DNA of 64,000 nucleotides from Macrosoma leucophasiata (lineage: Eukaryota > Arthropoda > Insecta > Lepidoptera > Hedylidae), in NCBI GenBank assembly GCA_036365455.1, contig JAWQUS010000020.1:7413001-7477000 (forward strand), given 5' to 3'. Each line of letters begins with the position of its first letter. Position 1 is the stretch's first letter. The notes beneath the pieces are model-generated. The model was not told the DNA's origin. It made no database searches and saw only the letters and a list, made by a program, of their open reading frames with translations. A program made the translations under genes and the position numbers. This document shows, piece after piece, positions 14,101 through 23,499 of the stretch.

Positions 14101-17100
14101 TCTTTTTTTTTTCACTTTTGAGATTTCTTGGGGTGCTGATTACGACAATGACATCTTTTTTGAGATCCAAGATGGCGGATATAATATTTTTTTCAAATCG
14201 TGATATGGGTGTCAATTTCGAGGTTTCTTAGGGTGTTGATTACGAAAATGGCATCTGTTTTCAGATCCAAGATGGCGGACAGACTTTTTTTTTTAATAAT
14301 GTCATATGGGTATCGATTTTGACATTTCTTGTGGTGCTGATTACGTAAATGACATCTCCTTTTAGATCCAAGATGGCGGACATATTTATTTTTCCAAGTT
14401 GTGATATGGGTGTCGGTTTCGTGGGATGCCGATTACGAAAATGGCATCCGTTTTTAGATCAAAATTGGCGAAAAGATTTTTTTTTTCAAAATATGTGTAT
14501 CAATTTCGAGGTTTCTTGGGCTGCTGATTACGAAAATGGCATCCGATCTGAAAAATGATGACATTTCCGTTATCAGCACCCCAAGAAACCTCGAAATTGA
14601 CACCCATATCACAATTTGGAAAAATAATTATGTCCGCCAAAATTTATACACATATAATATTTAGAAAAAAAAGTCTATTTGCCATCTTTGATCTGAAAAC
14701 GGATACAATTTGGAAAAATAATTATGTCCGCCATCTTGGATTAAAAAAAAAGATATCATTTTCGTAATCAACTCCCCAAGAAATCTCAAAATTGAAACCC
14801 ATATCATATTTTGAAAAAAGAAGTCTGTCCGCCAACTTGGATCTCAAAACGGATGGTATTTTCTTAATCAGTACCCCAAGAAACCTCGAAATTGATACAC
14901 ATAATCATATTTTATAAAAAAAAACTGTTTGCCACCATGGATTTGAAAATTTTGCACCTCAGGAAACAGAAAATTGAAATCCTTAAGTATCATATTTCTG
15001 GAAAATGATTATGTCCGCCATCTTTGACTAGAAAGGAGGTACCATTTTTGTAATAATAATTATCACCTCATCGTTGCGGTGATAATTATTTTTACCCTGA
15101 CATTGACACCCACATTGCTTACATAGTATTATCGTTAGGTACCATTTAGGGAAACATAAATTGAAAAATGCGGTTGTGCTCGTTCGCCTTGGAGCTCCAT
15201 CACTGAAGCTCTACCACAGTTTAAATAACTTACCCAGAACTTGATAACGGTTTACATGGGAGAAAACCGATAACCACTTACTGGCAGGTCAAGTAAGTAA
15301 CATGTAGGTATTCACGCTTTCGAGCTCGTTCATTGGAGCTCTATCACAAGATATTTTTAAAAGAGCCGACTGAGTTTTTTCTGGCATGTTTTTCTCAGAT
15401 CATATTGGCCTTTGGAACTTTGCCGGTGAATGACAAAGAATGACTCTTTTTCTTTTCTTTTTACTCTTTGTTATCAGTTTGTAAAGGGGAAATGAGACAT
15501 TCTACTGATATACTTTTTACATTAGTTTATTACATTTAGTTTTATCTTAGTGATATTCTTGACTTTACATATATTTTTTATCTTGTTTGACATGTATATC
15601 AATTGTTGTTCACTTTAATTTATTTTGTTTGTTTTTTGACGTGTCATAAGAGGTGCCTGTCACCCTAAATGAATAAATGAGTTTTGATTCTGATTCTGAT
15701 TCATATATTACCATCGAACACAATAGCGTTACAACCACAATTTTTATGTAAATAAATAATATATTGAATTTAAGATGCATTTAAACAAGGCTGCTCGCAA
15801 CCTCGCTGTAGAATACCGACCGTCACTTATAAGAGGGGAGGTGGTTGGGTGAGGCGGAGAAAATTGGCGGGACGTCGAAGTGTCGTCGTGGCTTTCGTTG
15901 TTTCTTCATTTTCTTGCGTGTGCGTTGAAGATCGATTATTTTGTGTCTTGTCTGTATTGTCTTTCTAATGTTACAACACGTGAATGATAAGCAAGCAAGC
16001 AAGTACACACAATAAGCATTGATCTATATCTACACGCACACAACGGGATATTAAAGGAGAAAGGATACAATTATTGTAATTAATGTAGACGAGGCAGGAG
16101 AGGTTTGTCAGAACCGGGTTGTCTGGCGCTCTACACTCTCTGCCTACCCCGTTAGGGACCTGGCGTGAAGATACATACATGCATACATACATAAGATGTA
16201 TAAGTCACGATAAAAAAGTAGGGTTTGGTTTCGAAAATTTCAAATTCAATTTTAATAGTAAGCAGCTATTCTTACGTCGAGAGGGCGGGTAAACTTTAAA
16301 CGATAAATTTTAATGGAGAGGGATGTAAACGCACTGACAGGTATACAATACTATAACAATGTAACTAAAAAATAATCACTAATATTGTAAATAATATGTG
16401 AGCAGCTACCATGAATACGAATAATATGAAAAACGTGAAAAGATTTATTTTGTATATTGCATATTTAATTAATTTTTAGGGTGCCATACATCGAAAGGAA
16501 TATACTGTCCGTTGGAGCTGTGAAAAAATCAAACTTCCAAGCTATATAAGCAAAAAGATAGTCGTTTATTCTCAAAACTCGCAAGGGAATCAAAATATAC
16601 AGGGTACTTCCCTTGAACTCAATACCTTGAAATTTGGTACGAAGCAACGTCTTAAAGCACAAATAAAGGAAAAATTGCGGCAACAGTTAATTTTTAGTTG
16701 CATCATATAATAGAAATATTTTAACTATGTACCTACAGGTTTGTGCTTGTACGGACCTCCTGGGTGCGCGAGTCCGACTCGCAATCAACTGATTTTTTAA
16801 TGTATAACAGAGATTCAAACTTTCCTATCTTTCGCAGGTTGCCCACAAATTAAGCCCCAATGACAATGTAGAAACTGACAGCAGTCTTTGTAAGGAGCGC
16901 ATAACAATGCACGTCCAGGGCATTTCGCACTGGGCGCCAGCTAACATTGGACCTTATAGTCAAGCTGTTAAGGTACGTATTTTGTTAACCAAAACGACTG
17001 TAGTAACAACTAATGTCTGTGCTAAGATATGTTATGAATAAGGATCACATTTGGGTGAAAACGCACGGAGGCGTGTAAGGATTATATTTGGCGCTCTACG

Positions 17101-20100
17101 CCTTACGCTTAGCCTGTAAGTGACTCTGAAAAAAAATCATTGTATACATATTTATTATTGCCGCCTTTATTAAACGACAAGTACAAGGAGTAATTAAAGA
17201 AGTCCATCTTCAAGTCCATCAAGTTTTTCCATCTAACGCAATTATAAATTCGAATAAAAGTGACAAATTATAGGTACACTACTACTCCTTGGGTAACCTT
17301 ATGAAATACAGATGCGTCTAGGTTGAGTCATGGTGCTGATATTTTTTATAGGTATCAAATTTTACCTAAATCACTTTATTATATTAGTGTACCTGTTTTT
17401 TTTTGTAAATTCGTGAAGATTTTAAGTCTGCGCGGCGTTAGTAACTATGCATATATAATTTCATCACTTGCCGCATACCTACTTATTTGCTTTCCCATAC
17501 AAACTGATAGGAAGTACTGTGAAGTGTGATAAGTCGCGTAAACCAAACATCTGCTGTTTGATTGATTTTTCTATATCTATATTTACTTTGAAGACTAATA
17601 GACATAAAATTGATATCGTTATTAATGAAATGTATAATGCTGATATTTTATTTTATGTAATGGAAGTTGTAAACAAGCATGCAGTTCACATTGATGTTAA
17701 CTTCTGTCTGAACACTACCAATTAGCGGCAAGTATATTAGGTAACGCGGTGGTGCCTACGCCCGCGAGCTCCGTCACTGGAGCTCTACCACCACTAAAAA
17801 AGTGACTGTGACCAGTAGTAAAGTGATATTTACCAGGACGCGATGGAATTATTATTTTATATTTACCAAATGGCTCTTAAAAAATCGCGTCGAGTAAACA
17901 GGGTTAATTTAAATAAGCGCATCATCTCTTGCCGGCAGCCTCTCTACATCACTCCCAACAACATTACTTCTATGGCTGATTACAAATCTTGATAAATAAT
18001 ACGAAAAAATGTTTTCGAATCCGCCGCTCATATTTTGCCTACGCATGGTTTGTGGCATACTGGCATTTACGCTCAGAGTAAATGCCAGTTCAGCATGGAA
18101 AAAACAAATTGAATGGGAAAACTTAAATTTAAAAAGTCGCAGAACAACTGCCTCAATAGCCTAGTGGTAGCAGGCCACTACTACTACGCCGGGGTCCTGG
18201 ACTCGATTCCTCGGTCAGGGGATATTACAGATAACGGTGTAAAATCCTTTATCTCTAGGTTCTATTGGGATTTTTCCATTTTCTGGTAGATTTTTCCTAT
18301 TTCCTACTGTATTGCTGCCGCGACTGTCGCGTAGCTCGAAATGAACTACCAGTAGTACTCGACCAGTAGTGCTGCGGCAGCACCGTTCGGAATCTTACCC
18401 TTTCTTTAATCATGCGTAAACTGCCTCCATGAAATGGTGTACGCGCACAGGTGGGCGAGATCCTATGCACGTGCGGGCAGATCGCGCTGGTGCCGGGCTC
18501 CATGGCGCTGGCGGAGGGCGGCGCGCGCCCGCAGTGCGCGCTTGCCCTGCGGCACCTCACGCGCGTGCTGCGGGCCGCGCATCCCCGGGCGCATATACGT
18601 AGTGTGGTGCAGGTTGGTTTATAATTAGAGCGAGATTGCCTGATGACACTACGTCTTTATTTTGAATGTTTGTTGTGTTTTACAGACGTGGCAAACTCTT
18701 ATTTAACTTTACTTATTCCTTACTTAATCTGTGATAACATTTTATATTATATATCCTTATCACAAAGTATCTCGAATTGCAAATCGGCTTTATCTATTAC
18801 ACGATTTTTCGGGCCTTGTCTATGAGCACAGAGTGGTGTAAGAAAAAAACTGTTAAGATTCCTAAACAGGACAATTAGTAGCGTTATATGATAAACAGTA
18901 GGTACCCTAAGGAGACAGAGTGCCTGAGAGGCAGGGAACGATAAATCGTATAGTGTGATAGTTCTTCCTATTAAACCATATTCAATTGACAGAGTGTGTG
19001 CTACGTGGTGGCCCGAGACGGGGCCCGAGAGGCGCGGCGGCAGCTGGAGCGGCGCACGGCGGGCGCCATGCTGCAGGCCGCCGTGGTCGCCGCTCTGCCC
19101 CGCGCCGCGCGCCTCGAGTGGCACGCCTGGGCCCACACCGACAACAACCGCTTCCACTGTGCGTACCGTGCGCCCTCCCCCAGCCCCCAGCCCCAGCCCC
19201 CCTAGTGCCTCGTGCGGCACGCTGCAGGCCGCCGTGGTCGCCGCTCTGCCCCGCGCCGCGCGCCTCGAGTGGCACGCCTGGGCCCACACCGACAACAACC
19301 GCTTCCACTGTGCGTACCGTGCGCCCTCCCCCAGCCCCCAGCCCCAGCCCCCCTAGTGCCTCGTGCGGCACGCTGCAGGCCGCCGTGGTCGCCGCTCTGC
19401 CCCGCGCCGCGCGCCTCGAGTGGCACGCCTGGGCCCACACCGACAACAACCGCTTCCACTGTGCGTACCGTGCGCCCTCCCCCAGCCCCCAGCCCCAGCC
19501 CCCCTAGTGCCTCGTGCGGCACGCTGCAGGCCGCCGTGGTCGCCGCTCTGCCCCGCGCCGCGCGCCTCGAGTGGCACGCCTGGGCCCACACCGACAACAA
19601 CCGCTTCCACTGTGCGTACCGTGCGCCCTCCCCCAGCCCCCAGCCCCAGCCCCCCTAGTGCCTCGTGCGGCACGCTGCAGGCCGCCGTGGTCGCCGCTCT
19701 GCCCCGCGCCGCGCGCCTCGAGTGGCACGCCTGGGCCCACACCGACAACAACCGCTTCCACTGTGCGTACCGTGTACCGTGTACGAGGCTTTGGTCTATC
19801 GTTTTTTGGAGACGTTTATCAGTTTACCATCTCTCTCAATGCATTATTTTACGCTCACCTTCTGTTGACATAATTGATGGAACTCAAGGGGAAGTAAAAC
19901 AAATCTAAGAGAGAGTTACTTAGCCTACCAGGGCAATAGAGGTAAGACGTTTTTTCAAGTAACTTTTACACATACAGATAAAGTGTAATGTAAAAGTGTA
20001 CAACACACACTATGTCAAATGTAAGCTTCTCTGTCATTTAAATAAAATAGAACTGAATCTGGACCCAATAAAACTATTCTAAGTTTCTTTTGTGTTTTTG

Positions 20101-23100
20101 AAAAAAAACATTATGAGACATTCATTTCGAAAATGAAAAGTTTCTCAAAATAAAATTTGATGAAGTTTTTATTGTCTTATTAGTAATTTTGTATTTAATA
20201 GTAAGTTCATGTATTTTACATATGTTTTATCGAATCTATCTTCACTTATTGTGTAGTGATAATATTTTACGATAGATTCAAAGGTCAATTGTACTTATAA
20301 TATCTAGATTCTAGTTCATCAATTATATTATATTTAAACATCAATTGATCATATTATTATGTAGTTATAATTATGATGACGTAGTAAAGAAAATAGAAAT
20401 ATCTATCCTACGCGGACATTGAGATTCATTGGTTCTTACATAACTCCTTATGATACTGTTAGGCTGAGAGTCCTTTGCGATCGCTGATTGACCGGTGAAG
20501 TATACTACGTCCGTCTCAAGACGATCCGTCTTAAATCCGTATAATACAAATTTGCAGCACTATCGTGTTCCGGTTAGATGGAAATGTATGGCCCTGTAAT
20601 AACTATCACAAAAACACAATATCTAAGGTCTCAGGGGTGGCAACGCATCTGCATTTTGATCTCTGATCTTTCTGTGGGTGTCTATAGGCTGCAGTTATCA
20701 CTTAACATCAATGTGAACTGCATGCTTGTTTACCACCTTTGTAACATAAAAAAAACCTGTGCAGTCAGTCAACCGAACAATGGCGGTTAACCCATTCCAA
20801 TAGGGTGGGTGGTAGTAAAATAAATATAATGTCCTCCAGACCGAATTACGGTCACGGCAACCAATATCAACTGAGACTAGCCAACTGCGGACATATTATA
20901 GTGCACAGGTGTATGCGCAAACACAGGTGCACTCTCTATTCTCTCACTCTCATAGTCCGATGAGACAGCAATCAAACACGACCGAAGAGAGATCGGGCTC
21001 AGAACCGACGGCTGTACGTGCTCTCGGAAGCACCGGTACCAGACTCCGGGCTATTACTAAGAACTTTTTTCATCGACCCTAAATCGGGTAAAGATCAAAA
21101 AGGGAAGGCAAAATTTGACGACTGACGTGTTGGTGTGGGACTTTGGTAGCTTAGAGGTAAAGCGGCTGGACTGGTTATCCTGAGGTCGCAGGTTCGATTC
21201 TTACCCGAAGTCAATATTTCTTCCATTTTTCTTCATTTTCTTAAGTTCACTCGTATGTGTTATTGCGAATAATAAAATATTACAAAAATGGTCTTCCTAC
21301 CTTCTGGTCTTCCGTCCTACCAACAGTAGGAGCCCGCTATACTAAACTTTAATTTTTAACTTTTATTCCGGAGACAAAAATATTTAAGACATCATCGTTC
21401 TTAAAATACTATTTGAAACCTGTAACATTTTGTACTTTTTTAAAAAATCTTGCCGAGATCCCTTTAAATTTTTTTTAATGACTTTGTATTCATCTACTTA
21501 CTCATCGATCCAGGGAGCATTAACTTCATGAGGTCAATAAAAAAAAAACTCAAAAAAGACAAATCGTAGGTATTGAATGTGAATATTTGATATTGCAGAT
21601 GAGGAGACCGGCTGTAATGTCGGTGAATACAAAGTGGCCATAACGAGGAGGTGGAATTACGAGAACACCGTCGCCGCCATTGTCTGTTATGTTGCTACTG
21701 GTAAGTATGTGGTCTATAAACGTAATGTAGGAGCAAATTCACTTGATTTATTTTTATAATTTATCCTCTTGTTTTAAGACTAAAAAAAAACAAAAGACAC
21801 GTCAAATTTATAACAACTTTAATTTTGCGTCGATGGTTAAAAATAAAGAATCAAATGGAATTTTAGTCTCCCGATAAATATACCAGGGCACACCGCGGAC
21901 ACTCTTCCATACAAACGCTTAATTTGGTCTCTATTACACAGACATCAATCAGTGACGTGTATTTACACGTGCACCTGTGTGCGTAGCACGTAGAGAGTAC
22001 CAAACGTCGCCCCACAAGAGGGGAGGAGGCCGGGTGAGGCGGGGGAATCGGGCGGGACGTCGAAGTGTCCATTCTATACGTATTATTACATATTCTCTGC
22101 TTGTGCCACCTTCATCACACAAAAAGTAAGCCTACAATTAATCATACTTGAAGGATCTTCCCCATCGACCTGCCAACTGTCGTTCCCTGACGAGGAGTCG
22201 TGCCGGTCGCACCGCGAGCTGGCCGCGCAGATCTCCGCCGCGGAACTCGACGCCGTACTTGAATATGCTACGCGGAAACTGCTCAATGATTGCCAACAAC
22301 GGGAGAACTCCACGCCTGCACTCAACATGCGTATTTTTTATCAGGTCGGTATTGAAAATATGATGTTTATGATTCTCTATAGTTTTTGTGTTCATTTTTA
22401 TTTACACACTCTTGAATTATTGATGACTGGCACAAGTTCTATTCCGTCATTTTTTGCGTTATTTGTTTCGATTTTATTTTATTCAATAAGTAAATGTTAA
22501 ATAAGACACCTGATTTGGTACAAACACCACCTGATTTTGCACAAACACCACCTGATTTGGCACAAACACCACCTGTTTAATCTTAAATTATGCCTAAAAC
22601 TGTACAAATATTTTAGGCACTAAGACTTAATATTTTATAGTTTTTTTTTATGTAATGGAAGTGGCAAACAAGCATGCAGTTCACATTGATGTTAAGTGAT
22701 GACTGCAGCCCATAGACACCCACACAAAGACCAAGGTCAAAATGCAGATACGTTACTACTCCTGAAGCCTAAGGAGGTATGTCTTTGTGTCGGGAATTGC
22801 AGGTCCGTACATTGCCACCTGACCGGAACACGATAGTGCTGAACACTACCATTTAGCGGCTAGTATATGAGGTAATGCGGTGGTGCCTACGCCCGCGAGA
22901 TACGCAGAATATTTTTTATTGATTTACTACCTTTAGAGTCTCACGTGATAAAATGTACAACCCCTAATTAAAATGAAGATTTGGCGACGCTCAGGTATGG
23001 AGTGCCCCTCCAATGACGCTAGTGGCGGAGTGTGCGGCGCGCGTCAGCGGCAAGCTGTGTTGCCGAATCGCGCTCACGCTGGTGCCAGTCGTCGCGCTGC

Positions 23101-23150
23101 ACAACGCATTCACCTTCCTATCTATCGGCGGCTTGCGTTTCGACGAGTGA
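2198..23150 (+). CDS. DPH6: Diphthine-ammonia ligase, long form with RidA-like domains
   Basis: This enzyme uses ATP and ammonium to amidate diphthine on eEF2, the last step of diphthamide synthesis, in the cytosol. Coding exons: 2198-2312, 2956-3140, 3628-3701, 4573-4678, 5839-6008, 8005-8513, 12245-12429, 16838-16972, 18451-18612, 18993-19158, 21599-21700, 22154-22344, 22995-23150. Their lengths sum to 2256 nt, giving 751 aa, and phases agree at every junction. The PP-loop SGGKDS is at residues 8-13 and CGEGGEYETF at 195-204. Two RidA/YjgF-like domains follow, at about 350-448 and 470-550, as in the long fungal and insect forms. Exon 6 carries an acidic low-complexity insert. I chose ATG 2198 because the family starts M-R-x-V-A-L-I-S-G-G-K-D-S; an in-frame ATG lies at 2189. 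Least certain are the exon 6 donor (8513/8514, chosen for phase), the exon 10 donor (GTGCGT) and the exon 12 acceptor. Confidence 0.92.
2412..2558 (+). repeat. Interspersed repeat 3' tail ending in an ATT microsatellite
   Basis: A GGTTGGCCACTAACCCACCC-type segment runs through GCAGCGTGGTGGAGTAAGCTCC and GCCCAGCAGTGGGACGTATA to a short (ATT)n end. Nearly the same segment occurs at 5659-5791 (fused behind a 5S-like head) and inverted at 44341-44465. The polarity and microsatellite end suggest the 3' tail of a LINE or SINE family. It lies in DPH6 intron 1. Confidence 0.75.
2724..2797 (-). repeat. tRNA-like SINE head
   Basis: On the minus strand 74 nt fold as a tRNA: acceptor GACTTTG pairs with the 3' end, the D-stem begins GCTT, and GGTTCGATTCC is a good internal B box. 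The same sequence type is seen at 21139-21212 and, more diverged, in every unit of the 8.8-11.8 kb array. It is probably a tRNA-derived SINE copy rather than a working tRNA gene. Confidence 0.6.
3305..3405 (+). repeat. Dispersed repeat fragment (GGGGTGGCAA...TTGTTTGCCACC family)
   Basis: This fragment shares CTCAGGGGTGGCAA(T/C)GCATCTGCAT and GTGAACTGCA(G/T)GCTTGTTT with 20628-20740. It is also found inverted at 22645-22770 and partly at 17655-17700 and 39785-39830. The copies are short and diverged, with no coding content. It lies in DPH6 intron 2. Confidence 0.5.
4363..4485 (+). repeat. 3' part of a tRNA-derived SINE
   Basis: A diverged copy of the body that follows the tRNA head at 44598-44790 and, inverted, at 23500-23716: CAGATATTTGTTTCGGGTCT, then TGTATGTGTTGT, a CACCCAC segment and GCTGTGA. 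The tRNA-like head is missing here. Confidence 0.6.
4975..5290 (+). repeat. Interspersed repeat with GCGGAAGAATT inverted segment and AGGCTTTGTCCAGTAG tail
   Basis: The block from CCGCCCACTAGCGGAAGAATT through the mirrored AGAATTCTTCCGC to a TTTGTCCAGTAGGGC tail is repeated at 42283-42500, which has the same order and an ATTATGATGATCAT end. The tail resembles LINE 3' ends common in Lepidoptera (from memory of the family, not searched). It lies in DPH6 intron 4. Confidence 0.6.
5438..5795 (+). mobile_element. 5S rRNA-derived SINE with LINE-like tail
   Basis: At about 5475-5540 the sequence resembles the 3' two thirds of animal 5S rRNA, including the internal-promoter-like GGTTAAGC (box A region) and GATGGGTGACCGC (box C region) at the right spacing. 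It is not a 5S gene: the 5' part differs and the 3' part runs into an unrelated body (GCACGTTAAGCCGTCGG) and then into the tail also found alone at 2412-2558. This head-body-tail order is the architecture of a 5S-derived (SINE3-type) retroposon. It lies in DPH6 intron 4, just upstream of exon 5. Confidence 0.7.
6300..6545 (+). repeat. (TGTC)n-containing interspersed repeat
   Basis: A GTCTGTCTGTCTG tract is followed by a segment like ACTGGTCCGATTACAATGAA, typical of short non-autonomous elements (Helitron-related) in Lepidoptera. A similar layout recurs at 7017-7225, and GTCTGTCTGTC tracts also occur at about 6725 and 43485. The family is inferred from general resemblance. Confidence 0.5.
6668..6790 (+). 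repeat. Short dispersed repeat with CTGTCTGTCTGT tract
   Basis: GGGAGTTTCGTACCTAATAG followed by a GTCTGTCTGTCTGTC tract and TCATAAATAGTGATAGCTAG. It looks related to the GGGTTCCGTAG family at 43435-43800 and, inverted in part, 63330-63870. It lies in DPH6 intron 5. Confidence 0.45.
7017..7225 (+). mobile_element. Helitron-like non-autonomous element fragment
   Basis: The segment ends with GAAGTCGCGGGCACAGCTAGTA. A CTAG end preceded by a GC-rich stretch is the recurrent 3' end of the short Helitron-like elements of Lepidoptera. The internal part contains ACGGCTTGACCGATTTTGAC, also typical. No coding content. Confidence 0.55.
7345..7919. mobile_element. Non-autonomous hAT-like element with 8-bp target duplication
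   Basis: The left end CAGTGGCGGACTAAGG and the right end CCTTAGTCCTTCACACTG form an imperfect terminal inverted repeat beginning CAGTG. It is flanked by CATCTGTG (7337-7344) and CATCTGCG (7920-7927), an 8-bp direct repeat with one mismatch, as expected for hAT transposition. The 575-bp interior has no transposase. A smaller foldback is nested at about 7513-7648. The right end lies only 85 bp upstream of DPH6 exon 6. Confidence 0.7.
7513..7648. repeat. Nested foldback element
   Basis: A left arm containing GAGTTGCACCAAGATATTTGTT and ACATCCTTCTCTAAC is mirrored by a right arm with GTTAGAGAAGGATGT and AACAAATGTCTTGGTGCAA. The arms are about 55-60 bp around a short loop, so the whole folds into one long hairpin. 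It is probably a miniature inverted-repeat element inserted in the larger element. Confidence 0.75.
8786..11831. repeat. Head-to-head tandem array of a 307-bp tRNA-like unit
   Basis: About ten nearly identical 307-bp units fill DPH6 intron 6. Three have the tRNA-like part on the minus strand (8819-8894, 9126-9201, 9433-9508). The orientation flips abruptly at about 9559. A truncated unit and seven full ones then follow on plus (9835-9910, 10142-10217, 10450-10525, 10757-10832, 11064-11139, 11371-11446, 11678-11753). The tRNA-like part has a perfect acceptor stem, a GCTC/GAGC D-stem, a perfect T-stem around TTCGAGC and A/B-box-like promoters. Its anticodon loop reads CTAGATT if set to seven bases, next to one mismatched stem pair. 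One unit is 308 bp (an extra A). A 13-bp direct repeat, TATATAATACCTT, brackets the array (8773-8785 and 11832-11844). The 61-codon frame through each unit is not a gene. Confidence 0.9.
12700..12815 (+). repeat. Short degenerate GTCAGGGAA repeats
   Basis: Within about 110 bp the word GTCAGGG(A/T)A or close variants recurs about five times at irregular spacing, twice inside a longer GGAAAGTCAGGGAAA. It may be part of a longer interspersed element. It lies in DPH6 intron 7. Confidence 0.5.
13870..15055. repeat. Foldback array of a ~100-bp unit carrying AAGATGGCGG
   Basis: Each unit has TTTCTTGGGGTGCTGATTACG, then GAAAATGACATC, a T-rich run and ATCCAAGATGGCGGACA, then a poly-T and a GATATGGGTGTCAATTTCG. 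About seven units run forward (motif at about 13940, 13989, 14086, 14168, 14268, 14370, 14461). After about 14560 about six run inverted, seen as TCCGCCATCTTGGA (14632-15015). The units differ by several per cent, so the array is older than the 307-bp array. It lies in DPH6 intron 7. A single diverged unit piece also lies at 728-765. Confidence 0.8.
15055..15090. repeat. Small hairpin
   Basis: AATAATTATCACC and its exact complement form a 13-bp stem around a 10-base loop (15068-15077), at the outer edge of the foldback array. No T-run marks it as a terminator. It may be a relic of an inserted element. Confidence 0.6.
15825..16195. repeat. Interspersed repeat fragments
   Basis: 15830-15885 (AGAGGGGAGGTGGTTGGGTGAGGCGG... 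then GCGGGACGTCGAAGTGTC) recurs at 22015-22070. 16085-16195 (GAACCGGGTTGTCTGGCGC, CCTACCCCGTTAGGG, then a CATACATACATA end) resembles an RTE-type LINE 3' end. A decayed relative in the other orientation is at 29866-30040. No gene is seen here; this is DPH6 intron 7. Confidence 0.5.
16478..16690 (+). repeat. Dispersed repeat (GGGTACTTCCCTTGAACTC family)
   Basis: GGGTGCCATACATCGAAAGG through GGGTACTTCCCTTGAACTC and CTTGAAATTTGGTACGAAGC to AAAGCACAAATAAAGGAAAA resembles a dispersed lepidopteran repeat known to me by its CCGTTGAC...CTTGAAATTTGGCA core. The open frame on the minus strand is incidental. It lies upstream of DPH6 exon 8. Confidence 0.45.
17640..17815. repeat. Dispersed repeat fragment with CTGAACACTACCA(A/T)TTAGCGG
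   Basis: The piece from TATGTAATGGAAGT through CAAGCATGCAGTTCACATTGATGTTAA to GTGGTGCCTACGCCCGCGAG is nearly repeated at 22645-22905. The end ACTGGAGCTCTACCA is also seen at about 15190-15220 and 15325-15350. It lies in DPH6 intron 8. Confidence 0.55.
18146..18221 (+). repeat. Possible tRNA-like SINE head
   Basis: An A-box-like TAGCCTAGTGGTAGCAGG and a B-box-like GGACTCGATTCC lie at tRNA spacing, but the acceptor arms pair poorly. It is probably a decayed tRNA-derived retroposon head in DPH6 intron 8. Confidence 0.4.
19071..19778 (+). repeat. 151-bp tandem array over the 3' part of DPH6 exon 10
   Basis: The period is set by CTGCAGGCCGCC at 19071, 19222, 19373, 19524 and 19675, i.e. exactly 151 bp; the last unit stops at about 19778. 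Unit 1 supplies the last 88 nt of coding exon 10 plus its donor and the start of the intron. Units 2-5 lie in the intron and keep both the coding-like part and the donor-like GTGCGTAC. Each intronic unit also has a pyrimidine-rich run before an AG, so it looks like an exon. Because 151 is not divisible by three, a simple added unit would shift the frame. GC content is far above the surroundings, and the long open frames on both strands here are artefacts of that. Confidence 0.92.
20625..21070. repeat. Interspersed repeat cluster
   Basis: 20628-20760 is another copy of the GGGGTGGCAACGCATCTGCAT family. 20905-21060 (ACACAGGTGCACTCTCTATT, then CCGATGAGACAGCAATC, CGACCGAAGAGAGATCGGGC) resembles the end of a LINE/SINE family frequent in Lepidoptera. 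No coding capacity. It lies in DPH6 intron 10. Confidence 0.5.
21115..21285 (+). mobile_element. tRNA-derived SINE, same family as the 307-bp unit
   Basis: A tRNA-like head at 21139-21212 (acceptor GACTTTG/CGAAGTC, D-stem GCTT/AAGC, B-box GGTTCGATTC) is followed by a body with TTTCTTCATTTTCTTAAG and TATGTGTTATTGCGAATAATA. That body matches TTTCATTTCTTTAAA and CATGTGTTAATGCGAAATAATA in the array units at 8.8-11.8 kb. This single dispersed copy suggests that the array unit descends from a SINE. Confidence 0.7.
22505..22577 (+). repeat. 21-bp minisatellite, about 3.5 copies
   Basis: ACACCACCTGATTTGGCACAA-type units repeat head to tail with single-base differences. It lies in DPH6 intron 12, with no obvious role. 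Confidence 0.85.
22645..22905 (-). repeat. Dispersed repeat, inverted copy
   Basis: An inverted version of the 20628-20740 repeat (CAAGCATGCAGTTCACATTG, then GCAGCCCATAGACACCCAC) followed by CTGAACACTACCATTTAGCGG and GTGGTGCCTACGCCCGCGAG, shared with 17640-17815. It lies in DPH6 intron 12. Confidence 0.6.
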
Positions 23151-23191
23151 TCGCTCATTCACCTTGTGAGTACACTATTGAGGACGTGCTG

Positions 23192-23430
23192 TTACAGTAT
23201 CTGACGACAAATATCGCGTATCGACCTTAGGAAGGAGACTTCGGCTTATTTCGGGTCTGAAGAGTCTCTTTCGCACCTTACCTAAGTGACGTTAGGCGAA
23301 CATTTTGATTAAGCTTTGTCCAACACCGGACTTGCGTAGACAGTTTGTAGCAGAGATAACGAGTGCGACGAAGTCGAAGCTAGCCGATTCTCTTTCGTAG
23401 GCTTGATGTGGAATATTTCTTGCTGGGTAG
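23192..23430. mobile_element. Short inverted-repeat element next to the DPH6 stop
   Basis: TCGACCTTAGGAAGGAGACT through AGCAGAGATAACG to GGCTTGATGTGGAATATTTC. The same element is intact at 47898-48144 (inverted) and present at 62937-63175. It begins about 40 bp after the DPH6 stop codon, so it may form part of the DPH6 3' UTR. Confidence 0.7.
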
Positions 23431-23499
23431 GTTCCTACCGTACGTCTTATTGCGAACCTGAACTAAATCGCTTGTCGCGTTTCTTTCTACAGGCCATCA

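Noticed and set aside
18747..19908. Several long overlapping open frames on both strands (Pro/Ala/Arg-rich)
   Set aside because: They are products of the GC-rich 151-bp tandem array; only the exon 10 frame (18993-19158) continues a conserved protein.
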